From NCBI GenBank assembly GCA_030603805.1, contig JAUVXD010000001.1, forward strand, positions 315,518-379,517: 64,000 bases of DNA. The letters run 5' to 3'. The stretch comes from Acholeplasmataceae bacterium (lineage in GTDB: Bacteria; Bacillota_I; Bacilli_A; Acholeplasmatales; Acholeplasmataceae). Position numbers and translations under genes: made by a program. Below, piece by piece: positions 7,362 through 15,474 of the stretch (positions within the stretch are counted from its first letter, which is position 1; every line of letters starts with the position of its first letter). Under the pieces are notes generated by a model, which saw only the letters and a list, made by a program, of their open reading frames with translations, ran no database searches and was not told the DNA's origin.

Positions 7362-8362
7362 TTCTTCCTTTTAAAAAAGAGAATCATAAAAACTGCTAGT
7401 AAGAAACAAAACCCAATAAATCCAGGAACGGCATAAGGATATTCTAAGACTTCAAAAAAAATGAAATTCATACCAAAAAATCCTGTAAGAAACGATAGGG
7501 GAATAAAGATGGCTGAAAATAAGGTGAGTGTAGTCATGACTTTATTCATCTGATTGGACTGATTATTCATGTGAAGGTCTAACAGTTGTCTTAAGTTTTC
7601 TCTTGATTGTGATAACTGACCATCGAGACGTGCCAAATGGTCTTTTAAATCATCGAAATAAATATGATTTTGAGGTGAGATTAAATCTGAATTTTTGGAT
7701 AAGACTTTTTCAAGTTGTTCTAAGATAGGTGTCACACTGTTTTTGAGTTTGAGCAGATTTTTTCTAACGACATAAAACTCTTCTTGATTGACTTTCTTTG
7801 ATTCTAAAATATCTTCTTCAAATTCGGTTGCACTTTCATCAAGTTCATCATAAACATCTAAATGATGATCGGTGATGATATCTAGGATTTGATAAAAGAG
7901 AAAATCAACTGAAGATGATTTAAGATCAATATAGTTTTTAATCAGTTCAGGAAGTGCATCTAAAAAAAGTGGATCTTTTTCATGAAATGAAATGAGCGTA
8001 TCTTTAAAAAGCATGAGACTCATGTAATCATTATGAATTTGGTTATTCTTTAAATATTCTACATGCATGACTGCAAATATATAACCATTTCTTAGTTCAA
8101 TTTTATTGCGTTGTCTGACATTAAAAACATCTTCTAAAATAACAGATTCAATTTCATAAATGTCTTTTAGTTTCTCAATTTTTTCAACATTAGAAAGGCC
8201 AACGACTTGAATGTATCGCTTAAATCCTTCTTTTTTTTGAAAGTCATCAGTTATCATCACTTCTTTTGTGCTATACTGATAATTTTTAATGGTTGTTTGA
8301 ATCGATTGATGTTCACCGGTATAGATGAATGATTTGGGTGTAAAGTAATCTTTAATCTTCAT
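7352..8362 (-). CDS. corA: CorA-family magnesium/divalent cation transporter
   Basis: 336 aa. A long soluble N-terminal domain with coiled-coil-rich helices is followed by two C-terminal transmembrane helices; the first ends in the family hallmark GMN (FFGMNFIFFEV). The pentameric channel takes up Mg2+ or other divalent cations. The start at 8362 is chosen because AGGAG lies 5 bases upstream; a GTG at 8383 would precede this ribosome site. The C-terminus KRKKWL is the typical basic end. Overlaps the HAD gene. Confidence 0.9.
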   Translation of the reverse strand: MKIKDYFTPKSFIYTGEHQSIQTTIKNYQYSTKEVMITDDFQKKEGFKRYIQVVGLSNVEKIEKLKDIYEIESVILEDVFNVRQRNKIELRNGYIFAVMHVEYLKNNQIHNDYMSLMLFKDTLISFHEKDPLFLDALPELIKNYIDLKSSSVDFLFYQILDIITDHHLDVYDELDESATEFEEDILESKKVNQEEFYVVRKNLLKLKNSVTPILEQLEKVLSKNSDLISPQNHIYFDDLKDHLARLDGQLSQSRENLRQLLDLHMNNQSNQMNKVMTTLTLFSAIFIPLSFLTGFFGMNFIFFEVLEYPYAVPGFIGFCFLLAVFMILFFKRKKWL

Positions 8363-8419
8363 AAGTCTCCTAACTGACGTCACCTATGATGGGATCCATG
8401 ATGATGGGTAACCCCTAGG

Positions 8420-8860
8420 TTATGCCTTAATACTTAAATTTAATAAATGCTCATATTGAAAATTGCGTTCTTTATCTAAGGCATCAACATCTTTTTTGAG
8501 TTCATAAAGAGATTTGATCAGATAGGTCGATGCCTTAATCGCATGCTCTTTAACATGTGCACTCGCACATGCCTGCCCACAAGCACGATAAAAATACTTC
8601 TCTGATAAATCATCAGTTTTTCTCGCCAGATCATGACATAAATAGGCATATGTCTTTATATCAATCGTTTTAAGTGTTCCTTGAATCCACAAATCAATAG
8701 ACTCCATTTGCGCTTTTACATGATGATAAATTTCTGGAATATCTTGACTCACATGAAGTGTTGCATCATAAATCCACTTCATCACGACCTTATGGTTTGC
8801 CATATGCAATAGGTTTTCTAGTTTTTTAATCCATATTTTATCTTCTTTAAAAAATTTCAT
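8420..8860 (-). CDS. Imm-5-like (putative immunity protein) family protein
   Basis: 146 aa, all-helical. The block YRACGQACASAHVKEHAIKASTYL is shared with the Imm-5-like domain found in proteins annotated as putative immunity proteins; I recognise it by the ACGQA, TAHV/SAHV and HA pattern. No toxin gene is adjacent, so immunity is doubtful and the function should be treated as unknown. A basic N-terminus (KFFKEDKIWIKKLENL) precedes the domain. It is closely spaced to the GNAT gene upstream (8 bases). Confidence 0.65.
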   Translation of the reverse strand: MKFFKEDKIWIKKLENLLHMANHKVVMKWIYDATLHVSQDIPEIYHHVKAQMESIDLWIQGTLKTIDIKTYAYLCHDLARKTDDLSEKYFYRACGQACASAHVKEHAIKASTYLIKSLYELKKDVDALDKERNFQYEHLLNLSIKA

Positions 8861-8868
8861 AAGATACC

Positions 8869-9264
8869 TTAACGTTTCGGGAGTAAAAAGATTGATCCCT
8901 CTTTTAAGTATCCTTGTTTGATATAATAATCATCCACATCAGACATCACGTAGGTATCAAATTTCGGATACTTACTTTGAATGTGACGCATCAATTGATT
9001 GCCATAACCTTTACCACGGTGCTTTGGTGTCACCAATAAATCACAAATATAAATATAAAAACCAAAATCTTCAAGTGCTCGAACATAACCTGCGAGTTCA
9101 TCACCTTCAAATATAAGATAGGTTATAGACTTTTCTAAAGATAACATGTATAAATCTTTGTTTTGATCACTACTATAACATGACCATGCTTCGCCCTCAA
9201 GTCGTATTAAATTCATTAAAGCTTCTTCATACCTTTTACGATAAGGTCTAATTTTGACTTCCAT
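8869..9264 (-). CDS. GNAT-family N-acetyltransferase
   Basis: 131 aa from the ATG at 9264, preceded 6 bases upstream by AAGGTG (a GTG at 9273 lies inside this ribosome site). Motif A is VTPKHRGKGYGNQLM, the classic R/QxxGxG/A acetyl-CoA loop. Short single-domain member with C-terminal DDYYIKQGYLKEG typical of the fold. Acceptor unknown. Confidence 0.88.
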   Translation of the reverse strand: MEVKIRPYRKRYEEALMNLIRLEGEAWSCYSSDQNKDLYMLSLEKSITYLIFEGDELAGYVRALEDFGFYIYICDLLVTPKHRGKGYGNQLMRHIQSKYPKFDTYVMSDVDDYYIKQGYLKEGSIFLLPKR

Positions 9265-9296
9265 GGGGTTCACCTTCTTTATTCATCGATTGTTCT

Positions 9297-9989
9297 TTAT
9301 GACTTCATGTCGTATTTTAAATCAATGATCGGATTATGTCTTGCTTCTTTATTGAGATGTGCGATTCTAGCATTTATTTGACTGATTGAATAGGTCGTAC
9401 CTGTTAAGGATAATCCTTCAACACCAATGTTGGTGTATGTTCCTAAGGATTGCTTCATTTTAGATTCTTGATATCTCTCACAAGCTTTTTTAACGATATA
9501 TGGATCATAAATCTTAAAAAGTGCAGCCTGAATTAAGTCAATATAATCATCATATCCAGCACGATGAGGTACACTTTCCGGATTTGTAAAGGTCATCACA
9601 TCTTCGTTTTGATAAGTTCCTAATGTTAAAATTTTTGCATAAGGTGTTTTAGCTTCCATCATCACTTGTTTCACTTGTTCTTCAAGACTAAAATCATTTC
9701 TTTCGATCTTATTTTCTTGAAGATAAAGATGATAAAATTGTTCTTTCGTGATTCGATACAAACGACCAAAAGTAATGCCAGGTCTTGTGGTTAAAAACGC
9801 AAATCTGTTAAATACAATCTTTAAATTCACTTGTGCCCTTCTTGATGTTTCAGGGACTATTCTGTTTTCAGGACATCCTGGATAGGTTCTTTCTCCTAAC
9901 TTACCACCAAGGATATAGTAAAAGAAACGTTCTGCCTTGATGTTACTGCCATAAGAAAAATACCAAATGTTTTTTGATTCTGTGCTCAT
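9297..9989 (-). CDS. Gamma-glutamylcyclotransferase-like (AIG2/GGCT fold) protein
   Basis: 230 aa. The N-terminal WYFSYGSNI matches the YGSN substrate-loop that opens GGCT-like proteins, and FGRLYRITKEQF is the next conserved block. Family members release 5-oxoproline from gamma-glutamyl peptides, but many bacterial ones are uncharacterised. The general-base Glu cannot be assigned with certainty. It lies in a gap-separated position downstream of the RlmCD gene. Confidence 0.75.
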   Translation of the reverse strand: MSTESKNIWYFSYGSNIKAERFFYYILGGKLGERTYPGCPENRIVPETSRRAQVNLKIVFNRFAFLTTRPGITFGRLYRITKEQFYHLYLQENKIERNDFSLEEQVKQVMMEAKTPYAKILTLGTYQNEDVMTFTNPESVPHRAGYDDYIDLIQAALFKIYDPYIVKKACERYQESKMKQSLGTYTNIGVEGLSLTGTTYSISQINARIAHLNKEARHNPIIDLKYDMKS

Positions 9990-10064
9990 AAAATGCTCCT
10001 CTTGTTGTTTTTATATTATGTTTAGTCGTAATGACTCAAGTTATTCACAATATTAATTCTTATC

Positions 10065-11435
10065 TCACGATTGTTTTTTTAACGTCAGTAATGTCACACT
10101 CTCCACTAAGGATGTATAGGGAAACATATCGATTGGAACGATTTCAATCAACTCATATGATTTTAATAATGCATTTAAATCCTTCGCCAATGTTGATGGG
10201 TTACAGGATCCATAAATCAAGCGTTTAGGTTCAAATTTTAAAATCAGATCAATCGTATCATCACCTAATCCTGTTCTTGGAGGATCGAAAAACATCACAT
10301 CAATTTTCTTTTCTTTTAAACCAGATAACGCACGTTTAAAATCACTTTGAAGGACGGTTACATTTTGAATTTGATTCGCTTTTAAAGAGAGTTTTGCACT
10401 TTCACATGCTGATGGATCCTGTTCAACGGCATAGATATGCTTTGCATCTTGATGCATATAATGCGATACCGGTGCTATGCCTGCATAAGCATCAATAGCA
10501 ACTTCATGGGATTTAAGTTGTGCAAGTCGTTTCATTTCTAAATAAAACTTGTGCGCCTGTGCGGTGTTGAGTTGGAAAAACGCTTCTGGTTTTAGAATGA
10601 AACGATTTTGATTCAACTTTTCTTCAATGGTTTCTTTACCATAGATTAACTTCATATCTTCAGTAAAGTATCCTGGCTTTTTTAAATCGGGATTCATGAC
10701 CTCATAGACTGAAACAATACTGGGTTCTTTAACGAGAAGTTTTTGAACAAGATCTTCTAATCGATTTGATTTATTCATCATAATAAAAGAGACTTGTGCT
10801 TCATTTTTGTTCTCTGAAACTCTCACGACTAAAGATCTAATGTAACCTCTTCTATTTTTATGATTGTAGCCATCAACCCCTAATTCATCCATAAGTGCAA
10901 TGATTGATCTTAAAATGTGATTGATTTGTTCGTTTTGAACAGGACAATCATCAATTTTAATAAATTGATTGGAGTTTCTTGCATACATACCAAAATGATT
11001 TTTATTCTTAAGTTTTTGAACTGGTAGTGATGCTTTATTTCTGTAATGTGTTGGATGGCTTGCGCCAATGGTTTTCTTAATGACTTTTTCTGGAATGGCT
11101 TTACCTGCATATCGTTCTAAAGCTTTTAAGATGATTTCTCGTTTTTGAACTAAGGTTTCTTCATAATCTAAGTGCTGGGTTTGACATCCGCCACATTGCT
11201 CATACACTGGACAAAAAGGGTTGACCCGTTTTTCACTTTCAGTTAAAATCTTAATTAACTTCCCATAAGCACGATTATCAAAGACTTCCGTGACTTCAAT
11301 TTCAGCTGTTTCTCCTGGAAGAGCATGCTCAACAAATATAGCAAGCTTCTCATGATAGCCGATGCCTTCTCCATTAATCCCCATGCGTTTTATTTCTAAT
11401 GTCAATAAATCTCCAACTAGTATTGTTTGTACCAT
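10065..11435 (-). CDS. rlmCD: 23S rRNA (uracil-C5)-methyltransferase, RlmD/RlmCD family
   Basis: 456 aa. An N-terminal TRAM domain (about 1-60, GEGIGYHEKLAIFVEHALPGE) binds RNA. CPVYEQCGGCQTQHL gives the cysteines of the 4Fe-4S cluster. The C-terminal Rossmann domain carries DAYAGIAP, then FFDPPRTGLG, and GSCNPSTLAKDL with the catalytic Cys. Firmicutes usually have a single enzyme methylating both U747 and U1939 of 23S rRNA, hence RlmCD; which sites are modified here is inferred. It stands alone behind the terminator of the TAC operon. Confidence 0.9.
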   Translation of the reverse strand: MVQTILVGDLLTLEIKRMGINGEGIGYHEKLAIFVEHALPGETAEIEVTEVFDNRAYGKLIKILTESEKRVNPFCPVYEQCGGCQTQHLDYEETLVQKREIILKALERYAGKAIPEKVIKKTIGASHPTHYRNKASLPVQKLKNKNHFGMYARNSNQFIKIDDCPVQNEQINHILRSIIALMDELGVDGYNHKNRRGYIRSLVVRVSENKNEAQVSFIMMNKSNRLEDLVQKLLVKEPSIVSVYEVMNPDLKKPGYFTEDMKLIYGKETIEEKLNQNRFILKPEAFFQLNTAQAHKFYLEMKRLAQLKSHEVAIDAYAGIAPVSHYMHQDAKHIYAVEQDPSACESAKLSLKANQIQNVTVLQSDFKRALSGLKEKKIDVMFFDPPRTGLGDDTIDLILKFEPKRLIYGSCNPSTLAKDLNALLKSYELIEIVPIDMFPYTSLVESVTLLTLKKQS

Positions 11436-11492
11436 GTTAACACCACCTGTACTTATTATATCAAAGATATAACGATTTGAGGCGATTCCTCC

Positions 11493-11522
11493 AAAAAGAA
11501 ATAGGCGAAAAATCGCCTATTT
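11493..11522 (-). terminator. Rho-independent terminator of the TAC operon
   Basis: 10-base perfect stem AAATAGGCGA / TCGCCTATTT (11499-11508 and 11513-11522) with a 4-base loop; on the minus strand it is followed by a U-rich stretch (CTTTTT). It separates the chaperone gene from rlmCD. Confidence 0.8.
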
Positions 11523-11561
11523 AGGTACTTTATTCAATTGTTTCATTTCTAGAATTTAATA

Positions 11562-11972
11562 TTATTTGACATTTCCTGAGTACGTATACTCAATACTTTT
11601 TGATAGATCAGCAGTTCTTAAGTCTATCACAGGTATATTAATGTGTCCTCTTAAATCGTCTGTAAATCTATGGATTTGAGTTCTAATATACGGAAATACT
11701 CCAGATAAAAAGATACCTTTTACTTGATTCTCATTAAGGGACAACATCCATTCCAAATCATTGATGATATACGCAGCCTTAAAAATGAACAATGACTTGC
11801 TACAATTTGCAAACTTCATTTCAAAATCAATATCTAATTCATATATTCTCGTTTTTTGATTGAAATTAACCTGTGGTATTGTTACCTTAAAGTACTCAAT
11901 TACAGAGTCATTATCTCGATGAAAGTTTGCATTGATTAATTTATATCCGATAATATCATATACGGGTTTCAT
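11562..11972 (-). CDS. SecB-like chaperone of a toxin-antitoxin-chaperone (TAC) module
   Basis: 136 aa, full SecB-fold length. The C-terminal half has the family pattern: FLSGVFPYIRTQIHRFTDD (about 89-106) corresponds to the FPYxRxxI(S/H)xxT helix of SecB, followed by INIPVIDLR like the LPP(I/V)(D/N)F segment. The N-terminal part has alternating strands (FKVTIPQVNF, YELDIDFEMKF). Gram-positive-type bacteria lack the general SecB export system, and stand-alone SecB-like proteins next to HigBA-type genes act as antitoxin-dedicated chaperones (Mycobacterium Rv1957 is the model). Third gene of the toxin-antitoxin operon, 9 bases after the antitoxin. Confidence 0.85.
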   Translation of the reverse strand: MKPVYDIIGYKLINANFHRDNDSVIEYFKVTIPQVNFNQKTRIYELDIDFEMKFANCSKSLFIFKAAYIINDLEWMLSLNENQVKGIFLSGVFPYIRTQIHRFTDDLRGHINIPVIDLRTADLSKSIEYTYSGNVK

Positions 11973-11981
11973 AATACACCT

Positions 11982-12434
11982 CTATGCGGCCAACACAGTT
12001 TTAGAATCTGGAAAATCACTTAAACTCGCTGTTGATCTGGTTTGTTGCACTACTTTTGTTTGGACGAAATCTTTTGAATATCGGTTATACTTGCTTAAAA
12101 TCTTTTGATCTTTCTTTTCAGTTTTTCTTTCTTTAAATAATGCTTCTAGTAAACTTGGTTGTATATTTATTAAATGAAGCAATCTGGATGATGTACCCAA
12201 AATTGGATTCTTACCTTGCTCCCATTTTTCTATTGTTTTTTTAGAAACACCTAAAATTTTCGCCATAAAAGCTTGTGAGAAGCCCATTTTTTTTCTCAAA
12301 GTCTTTAAAAACTCATTGTTTATCTTTTGATCAATATCAAAAAACTCCACTGAATATGATTCAGCATTATCTAATAAACTTAAATCCAACTTGATGTCCT
12401 GCTCTACGACTTCGTTGTTTTTTAGTTTTTTCAT
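11982..12434 (-). CDS. HigA-like XRE antitoxin with chaperone-addiction-like C-terminal extension
   Basis: 150 aa. An N-terminal arm (1-40) precedes an HTH at about 45-95 (GFSQAFMAKILGVSKKTIEKWEQG is the DNA-binding core). Residues about 100-150 are a Lys/aromatic-containing extension ending SDFPDSKTVLAA. In characterised TAC systems the antitoxin carries such a tail (ChAD), which makes its stability depend on the SecB-like chaperone and exposes it to ClpXP. The terminal LAA mirrors the C-terminal end of ssrA tags recognised by ClpX; this reading is inference. Lies 17 bases after the toxin gene and represses the operon presumably through the inverted repeat upstream. Confidence 0.88.
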   Translation of the reverse strand: MKKLKNNEVVEQDIKLDLSLLDNAESYSVEFFDIDQKINNEFLKTLRKKMGFSQAFMAKILGVSKKTIEKWEQGKNPILGTSSRLLHLINIQPSLLEALFKERKTEKKDQKILSKYNRYSKDFVQTKVVQQTRSTASLSDFPDSKTVLAA

Positions 12435-12451
12435 TAAATTATCCTCTTTTT

Positions 12452-12877
12452 TTATTTATACTCTTTATTTTTTATATAAGTGTTAACTAACTTTAACAGT
12501 TTATTCTTTTCGCTCTGTCCAAGTTTCTCATCCTTTTTTTTATCAAGCACATGTAGAAGTATGCATAGTTCTGCACGTAAATCCATAAGTAGGATACATC
12601 TCAAGCCTGAACTTTTACCTTTAGTTGAATCTTCCTTCGGGAGTCTAATTTGGAGTGCAAAAACGGAACCATCGTTAATTGCTATACTACCTATCGACAT
12701 AATTTTATAACTATTAGGTGTTTTGTCTGTAAGAATAATCGAAATATCTCGACTTAGCCTAACTTTAAAGTCAGTTGATTTAAAACATTGTTTATAATCT
12801 CTTTTGAGATTGAAAGGAGATAGACCATCAAAAAGTTTGTCGATGACTTCTTCATCAACGATAAGTTTCAATTTCAT
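12452..12877 (-). CDS. RelE/HigB-like toxin of the TAC module
   Basis: 141 aa. The C-terminal part reads GLRCILLMDLRAELCILLHVLDKKKDEKLGQSEKN..., matching the RelE-superfamily end (GxRxIYxxDxxxxxIxLLxxYxKxxKExLSxxEK). RelE-type toxins cleave ribosome-bound mRNA; the catalytic residues of this one are not obvious, and the N-terminal half is divergent. First gene of the operon, with AAGGAGA 8 bases upstream of the ATG. Toxin-first order is the HigBA pattern. Family membership is likely, specificity unknown. Confidence 0.75.
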   Translation of the reverse strand: MKLKLIVDEEVIDKLFDGLSPFNLKRDYKQCFKSTDFKVRLSRDISIILTDKTPNSYKIMSIGSIAINDGSVFALQIRLPKEDSTKGKSSGLRCILLMDLRAELCILLHVLDKKKDEKLGQSEKNKLLKLVNTYIKNKEYK

Positions 12878-12908
12878 ACATTCTGAAGATCTCCTTTCAT
12901 ATTCTACC

Positions 12909-12975
12909 CTATTTAATAGGACATGTCAATTATAACACAAACTTTTTTCAATTTCAATAATGTCCTATTAAATAG
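12909..12975 (-). promoter_or_regulatory. TAC operon promoter flanked by a perfect 16-bp inverted repeat operator
   Basis: CTATTTAATAGGACAT (12909-12924) and its exact reverse complement (12960-12975) bracket a minus-strand promoter TTGAAA (12952-12957), 17-base spacer, TATAAT (12929-12934). Each arm itself contains the palindrome CTATTTAATAG. One arm lies just upstream of the -35 box and the other just downstream of the -10 box, the classic layout for repression by an antitoxin or toxin-antitoxin complex. Confidence 0.85.
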
Positions 12976-12978
12976 CAC

Positions 12979-13004
12979 AAAAAAATGATAGCAAAAGCTA
13001 CCAT
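12979..13004 (-). terminator. Rho-independent terminator of ackA
   Basis: Minus strand ATGGTAGC-TTTT-GCTATCAT (one G-U pair) followed by seven U residues, 20 bases after the ackA stop. Confidence 0.85.
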
Positions 13005-13024
13005 TATTTTTAATTTAATGTTAA

Positions 13025-14200
13025 TTATGCTGTTAATCTCACACATTCTCTAGCAATCATGACTTCTTCATTGGTTGGAATAATGAATGCCTTGACTTTA
13101 GAATCTGGTGTAGAAATCATGCGTTCACCGCGTTTTTCATTTTCTGAAACATCAAGTTCAATACCTAGTGGTTTCATTGCTTTAATAACATCTCTTCTAA
13201 TTTCAGGTGCGTTTTCACCAATACCTGCAGTAAAGCAAATCGCATCCAAACCACCCATATATAAATAGTAAGAACCAATATAATCCACAATACGTTTCAC
13301 TTGAATTTTATGTGCAAGTGTTGCACGGTAATCACCACGATTCATGCCATCAATAATATCTCTTGAGTCATTAGAAAACCCTGAAACACCAAGGTAACCT
13401 GATTTTTTATTGAGATCATCTAAAACTTCACCGTAAGTTTTATCTTCTTTACCTGCAATCAGCATTAAGACAGCTGGGTCAATATTGCCTGAACGTGTCC
13501 CCATAGGAATCCCTTCAAGTGGGGTAAGTCCCATAGATGTATCAACAGATTTTCCACCATCAACTGCACAAATCGATGCACCATTACCTAAATGGGCAAC
13601 AATCACCTTCGCTTTTGGATTATTTAAAAGGACAGCTGCTCTTTCAGACACATATTGGTGAGATGTTCCATGGAAACCATATTTTCTCACATGATATTTT
13701 TGATACCATTCATAAGGCGCAGCATAAAGGAATGCATCTTCTGTCATCGTCTGATGGAATGTGGTATCAAAAACAGCCACTTGAGGCACATCAGGTAAAG
13801 CTTTTCTAAATGCTTCAATCCCTGTAATATTTGCAGGATTATGAAGAGGCGCTAAATCATTGAGACTTCGAATTTGTTCAACAACTTCATCTGTAATTAA
13901 AACAGATGTCTTAAAGATTTCTCCCCCTTGAACAACACGATGGCCGACTCCTTTAATTTCATCTAAAGATTGAATCGCACCATGTTTTATCAAACCTTGA
14001 ATCACAAGTTCGACAGCAAACTTGTGGTTTAAAATTTGAAAAGTTTCGGTAATCTTTTGTCCGTTTTGTTTGAATGTGATGATAGCATCATCCCATCCAA
14101 TTCTTTCAACGATGCCTGAAGTGATTACACTTTCTTCAGGCATGACAAGCAATTGGAACTTCAAGCTTGAACTTCCGGCATTGACTGCTAAAATTTTCAT
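13025..14200 (-). CDS. ackA: Acetate kinase
   Basis: 391 aa, full family length. Opens MKILAVNAGSSSLKFQLL (the first acetokinase signature), contains HNPANITGIEAF and FDTTFHQTM, the phosphate-loop region VAHLGNGASI and the second signature MGLTPLEGIPMGTRSGNIDP. It converts acetyl phosphate and ADP to acetate and ATP, the last step of fermentative ATP formation from pyruvate. Monocistronic, with its own promoter and terminator; no pta is adjacent. Confidence 0.98.
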   Translation of the reverse strand: MKILAVNAGSSSLKFQLLVMPEESVITSGIVERIGWDDAIITFKQNGQKITETFQILNHKFAVELVIQGLIKHGAIQSLDEIKGVGHRVVQGGEIFKTSVLITDEVVEQIRSLNDLAPLHNPANITGIEAFRKALPDVPQVAVFDTTFHQTMTEDAFLYAAPYEWYQKYHVRKYGFHGTSHQYVSERAAVLLNNPKAKVIVAHLGNGASICAVDGGKSVDTSMGLTPLEGIPMGTRSGNIDPAVLMLIAGKEDKTYGEVLDDLNKKSGYLGVSGFSNDSRDIIDGMNRGDYRATLAHKIQVKRIVDYIGSYYLYMGGLDAICFTAGIGENAPEIRRDVIKAMKPLGIELDVSENEKRGERMISTPDSKVKAFIIPTNEEVMIARECVRLTA

Positions 14201-14232
14201 ATGTTTAATCTCCTTATTTTCTATACAACTTT

Positions 14233-14261
14233 ATCTTACATGAAATAAATCATGATTTCAA
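14233..14261 (-). promoter_or_regulatory. ackA promoter
   Basis: Minus strand TTGAAA (14256-14261), 17-base spacer, TAAGAT (14233-14238), 33 bases upstream of the ATG, which has an AAGGAG ribosome site. The spacer holds a short inverted repeat (TGAAAT/ATTTCA). Confidence 0.6.
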
Positions 14262-14282
14262 GTATATGAACAAATATTCATG

Positions 14283-14939
14283 TTAATACAGGTAAACATA
14301 AATGGCAATAAATTGAAGAATCGTTCCAATCCCTGTAAAAATATGCCAAATGAAATGGAAAAACTTAATTTTAGGAAAGACATAAAAGGCAACACCTATT
14401 GAATAAGCAATCCCCCCACCTAAAACGAGCCAAAATGCATTTGCTTCATAGGCGAAAAGCTGTCTCACAAAAATGAGTGCACTCCATCCCATCGCAAGAT
14501 AGATGAACAAATGGAGTTTCGCAAACTTTTTAATCCATATGGACTTAAAGACAACACCAATTCCGATTAAAATCCATTGAATGATGAATAGAACTGGTCC
14601 GAGTCCTAATCCTGAAATACCAAAAATCGGATTTTGAAGTTCAGGTAATAACAATAATGCAGGTGCAAATGTCCCTCCAATTAAAATATAAATCGATAAA
14701 TGGTCAAATCGTTGAAACACATGTTTGGCTGTTGGATGAAAAAGTGCATGATAGATGGTACTCATCGTATATAAATTAATGATTCCAAAGCCAAAGATAA
14801 TAGCTGCAGTGACTTCAATGATGCCGTTTGCTTTAACTAAAAGTAAGACTAAAGCAACAATCCCAAAAAGTGCCATCACGCCATGCGAGATGGCATTTGC
14901 GATTTCTTCACCAATGGTTTGTGTATGATCTTTTTTCAT
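14283..14939 (-). CDS. Hemolysin III / YqfA-type (PAQR) seven-helix membrane protein
   Basis: 218 aa from the ATG at 14939, which follows an AGAGGA ribosome site and lies 10 bases after the trmL stop; upstream in-frame starts would overlap trmL. Seven transmembrane helices; family residues include ISHG in helix 1, STIYHALFHP after helix 2, DHLSIYILIGGTFAP and HFIWHIFTG near the end. These conserved His/Asp/Ser residues form the metal site of PAQR-type proteins, which may act as membrane hydrolases. The hemolysin name is historical. Confidence 0.88.
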   Translation of the reverse strand: MKKDHTQTIGEEIANAISHGVMALFGIVALVLLLVKANGIIEVTAAIIFGFGIINLYTMSTIYHALFHPTAKHVFQRFDHLSIYILIGGTFAPALLLLPELQNPIFGISGLGLGPVLFIIQWILIGIGVVFKSIWIKKFAKLHLFIYLAMGWSALIFVRQLFAYEANAFWLVLGGGIAYSIGVAFYVFPKIKFFHFIWHIFTGIGTILQFIAIYVYLY

Positions 14940-14949
14940 GTCTTTTCCT

Positions 14950-15474
14950 CTATTCTTTAAATTGGTCGAGGAAATCTTTCCCCTTATGCGTTTCTGGCTC
15001 ATGTTCAATTAAGCCTTCATAATCATGTTGTCTTAAGACTTCAAATGCTACAATAGCAACCGCATTGGATAAATTGAGGCTTCTCACTTTATCTGTTGTA
15101 GGAATTCTATAACAATCTTCTATATGTTTGGCTAAAATCTTTTTATCAATCCCAGTAGATTCTTTCCCAAAGATTAAATAAAGCGGTTGTTTTAAGTCTT
15201 GATAATGGATATCAGCATAGTTCTTCTTACCATAGCGACTCAAGAACAAATAAGTTCCAGGATTTTTTTCTGCAAAAGTCTGGTAGTTTGGATAAACCGT
15301 ATAATCTAAATGTTCATAGTAATCAAGCGCACTGCGTTTTAGCTTGGATTCATCAATTTGAAATCCCATGGGCTCAATTAAGTGAAGTTTGGCACCAATG
15401 GCAACACAGGTGCGCATGATGTTGCCTGTATTTTGCGGAATTTCTGGTTCATATAAGACGATATGTAAATTCAT
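14950..15474 (-). CDS. trmL: tRNA (cytidine/uridine-34 2'-O)-methyltransferase
   Basis: 174 aa SPOUT methyltransferase. Opens LHIVLYEPEIPQNTGNIMRT, the TrmL/YibK signature, with LIFGKESTGI and the knot-forming RIPTTDKVRSLNLSNAVAI at the C-terminal side. TrmL methylates the wobble ribose of tRNA-Leu isoacceptors CAA and UAA; a tRNA-Leu(CAA) gene is in this window at 22.2 kb. Start overlaps the MATE stop by ATGA. Confidence 0.93.
   Translation of the reverse strand: MNLHIVLYEPEIPQNTGNIMRTCVAIGAKLHLIEPMGFQIDESKLKRSALDYYEHLDYTVYPNYQTFAEKNPGTYLFLSRYGKKNYADIHYQDLKQPLYLIFGKESTGIDKKILAKHIEDCYRIPTTDKVRSLNLSNAVAIVAFEVLRQHDYEGLIEHEPETHKGKDFLDQFKE

Noticed and set aside
8384-8419. Repeated ATGATGGG-like sequence in the gap before corA
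   Set aside because: Only a short partial direct repeat; it gives no stable hairpin with a U tract and no operator symmetry.
10031-10228. 65-codon plus-strand frame opposite the end of the rRNA methyltransferase gene
   Set aside because: Lies almost fully antisense to a well-supported gene and has no ribosome site or domain.
12909-12934. Same operator for the TAC module and the XRE gene at 3.4 kb (both have GGACAT and TGTCAATTATA)
   Set aside because: The shared bases largely coincide with -35/-10 promoter sequence, and the palindromes differ in length and spacing.
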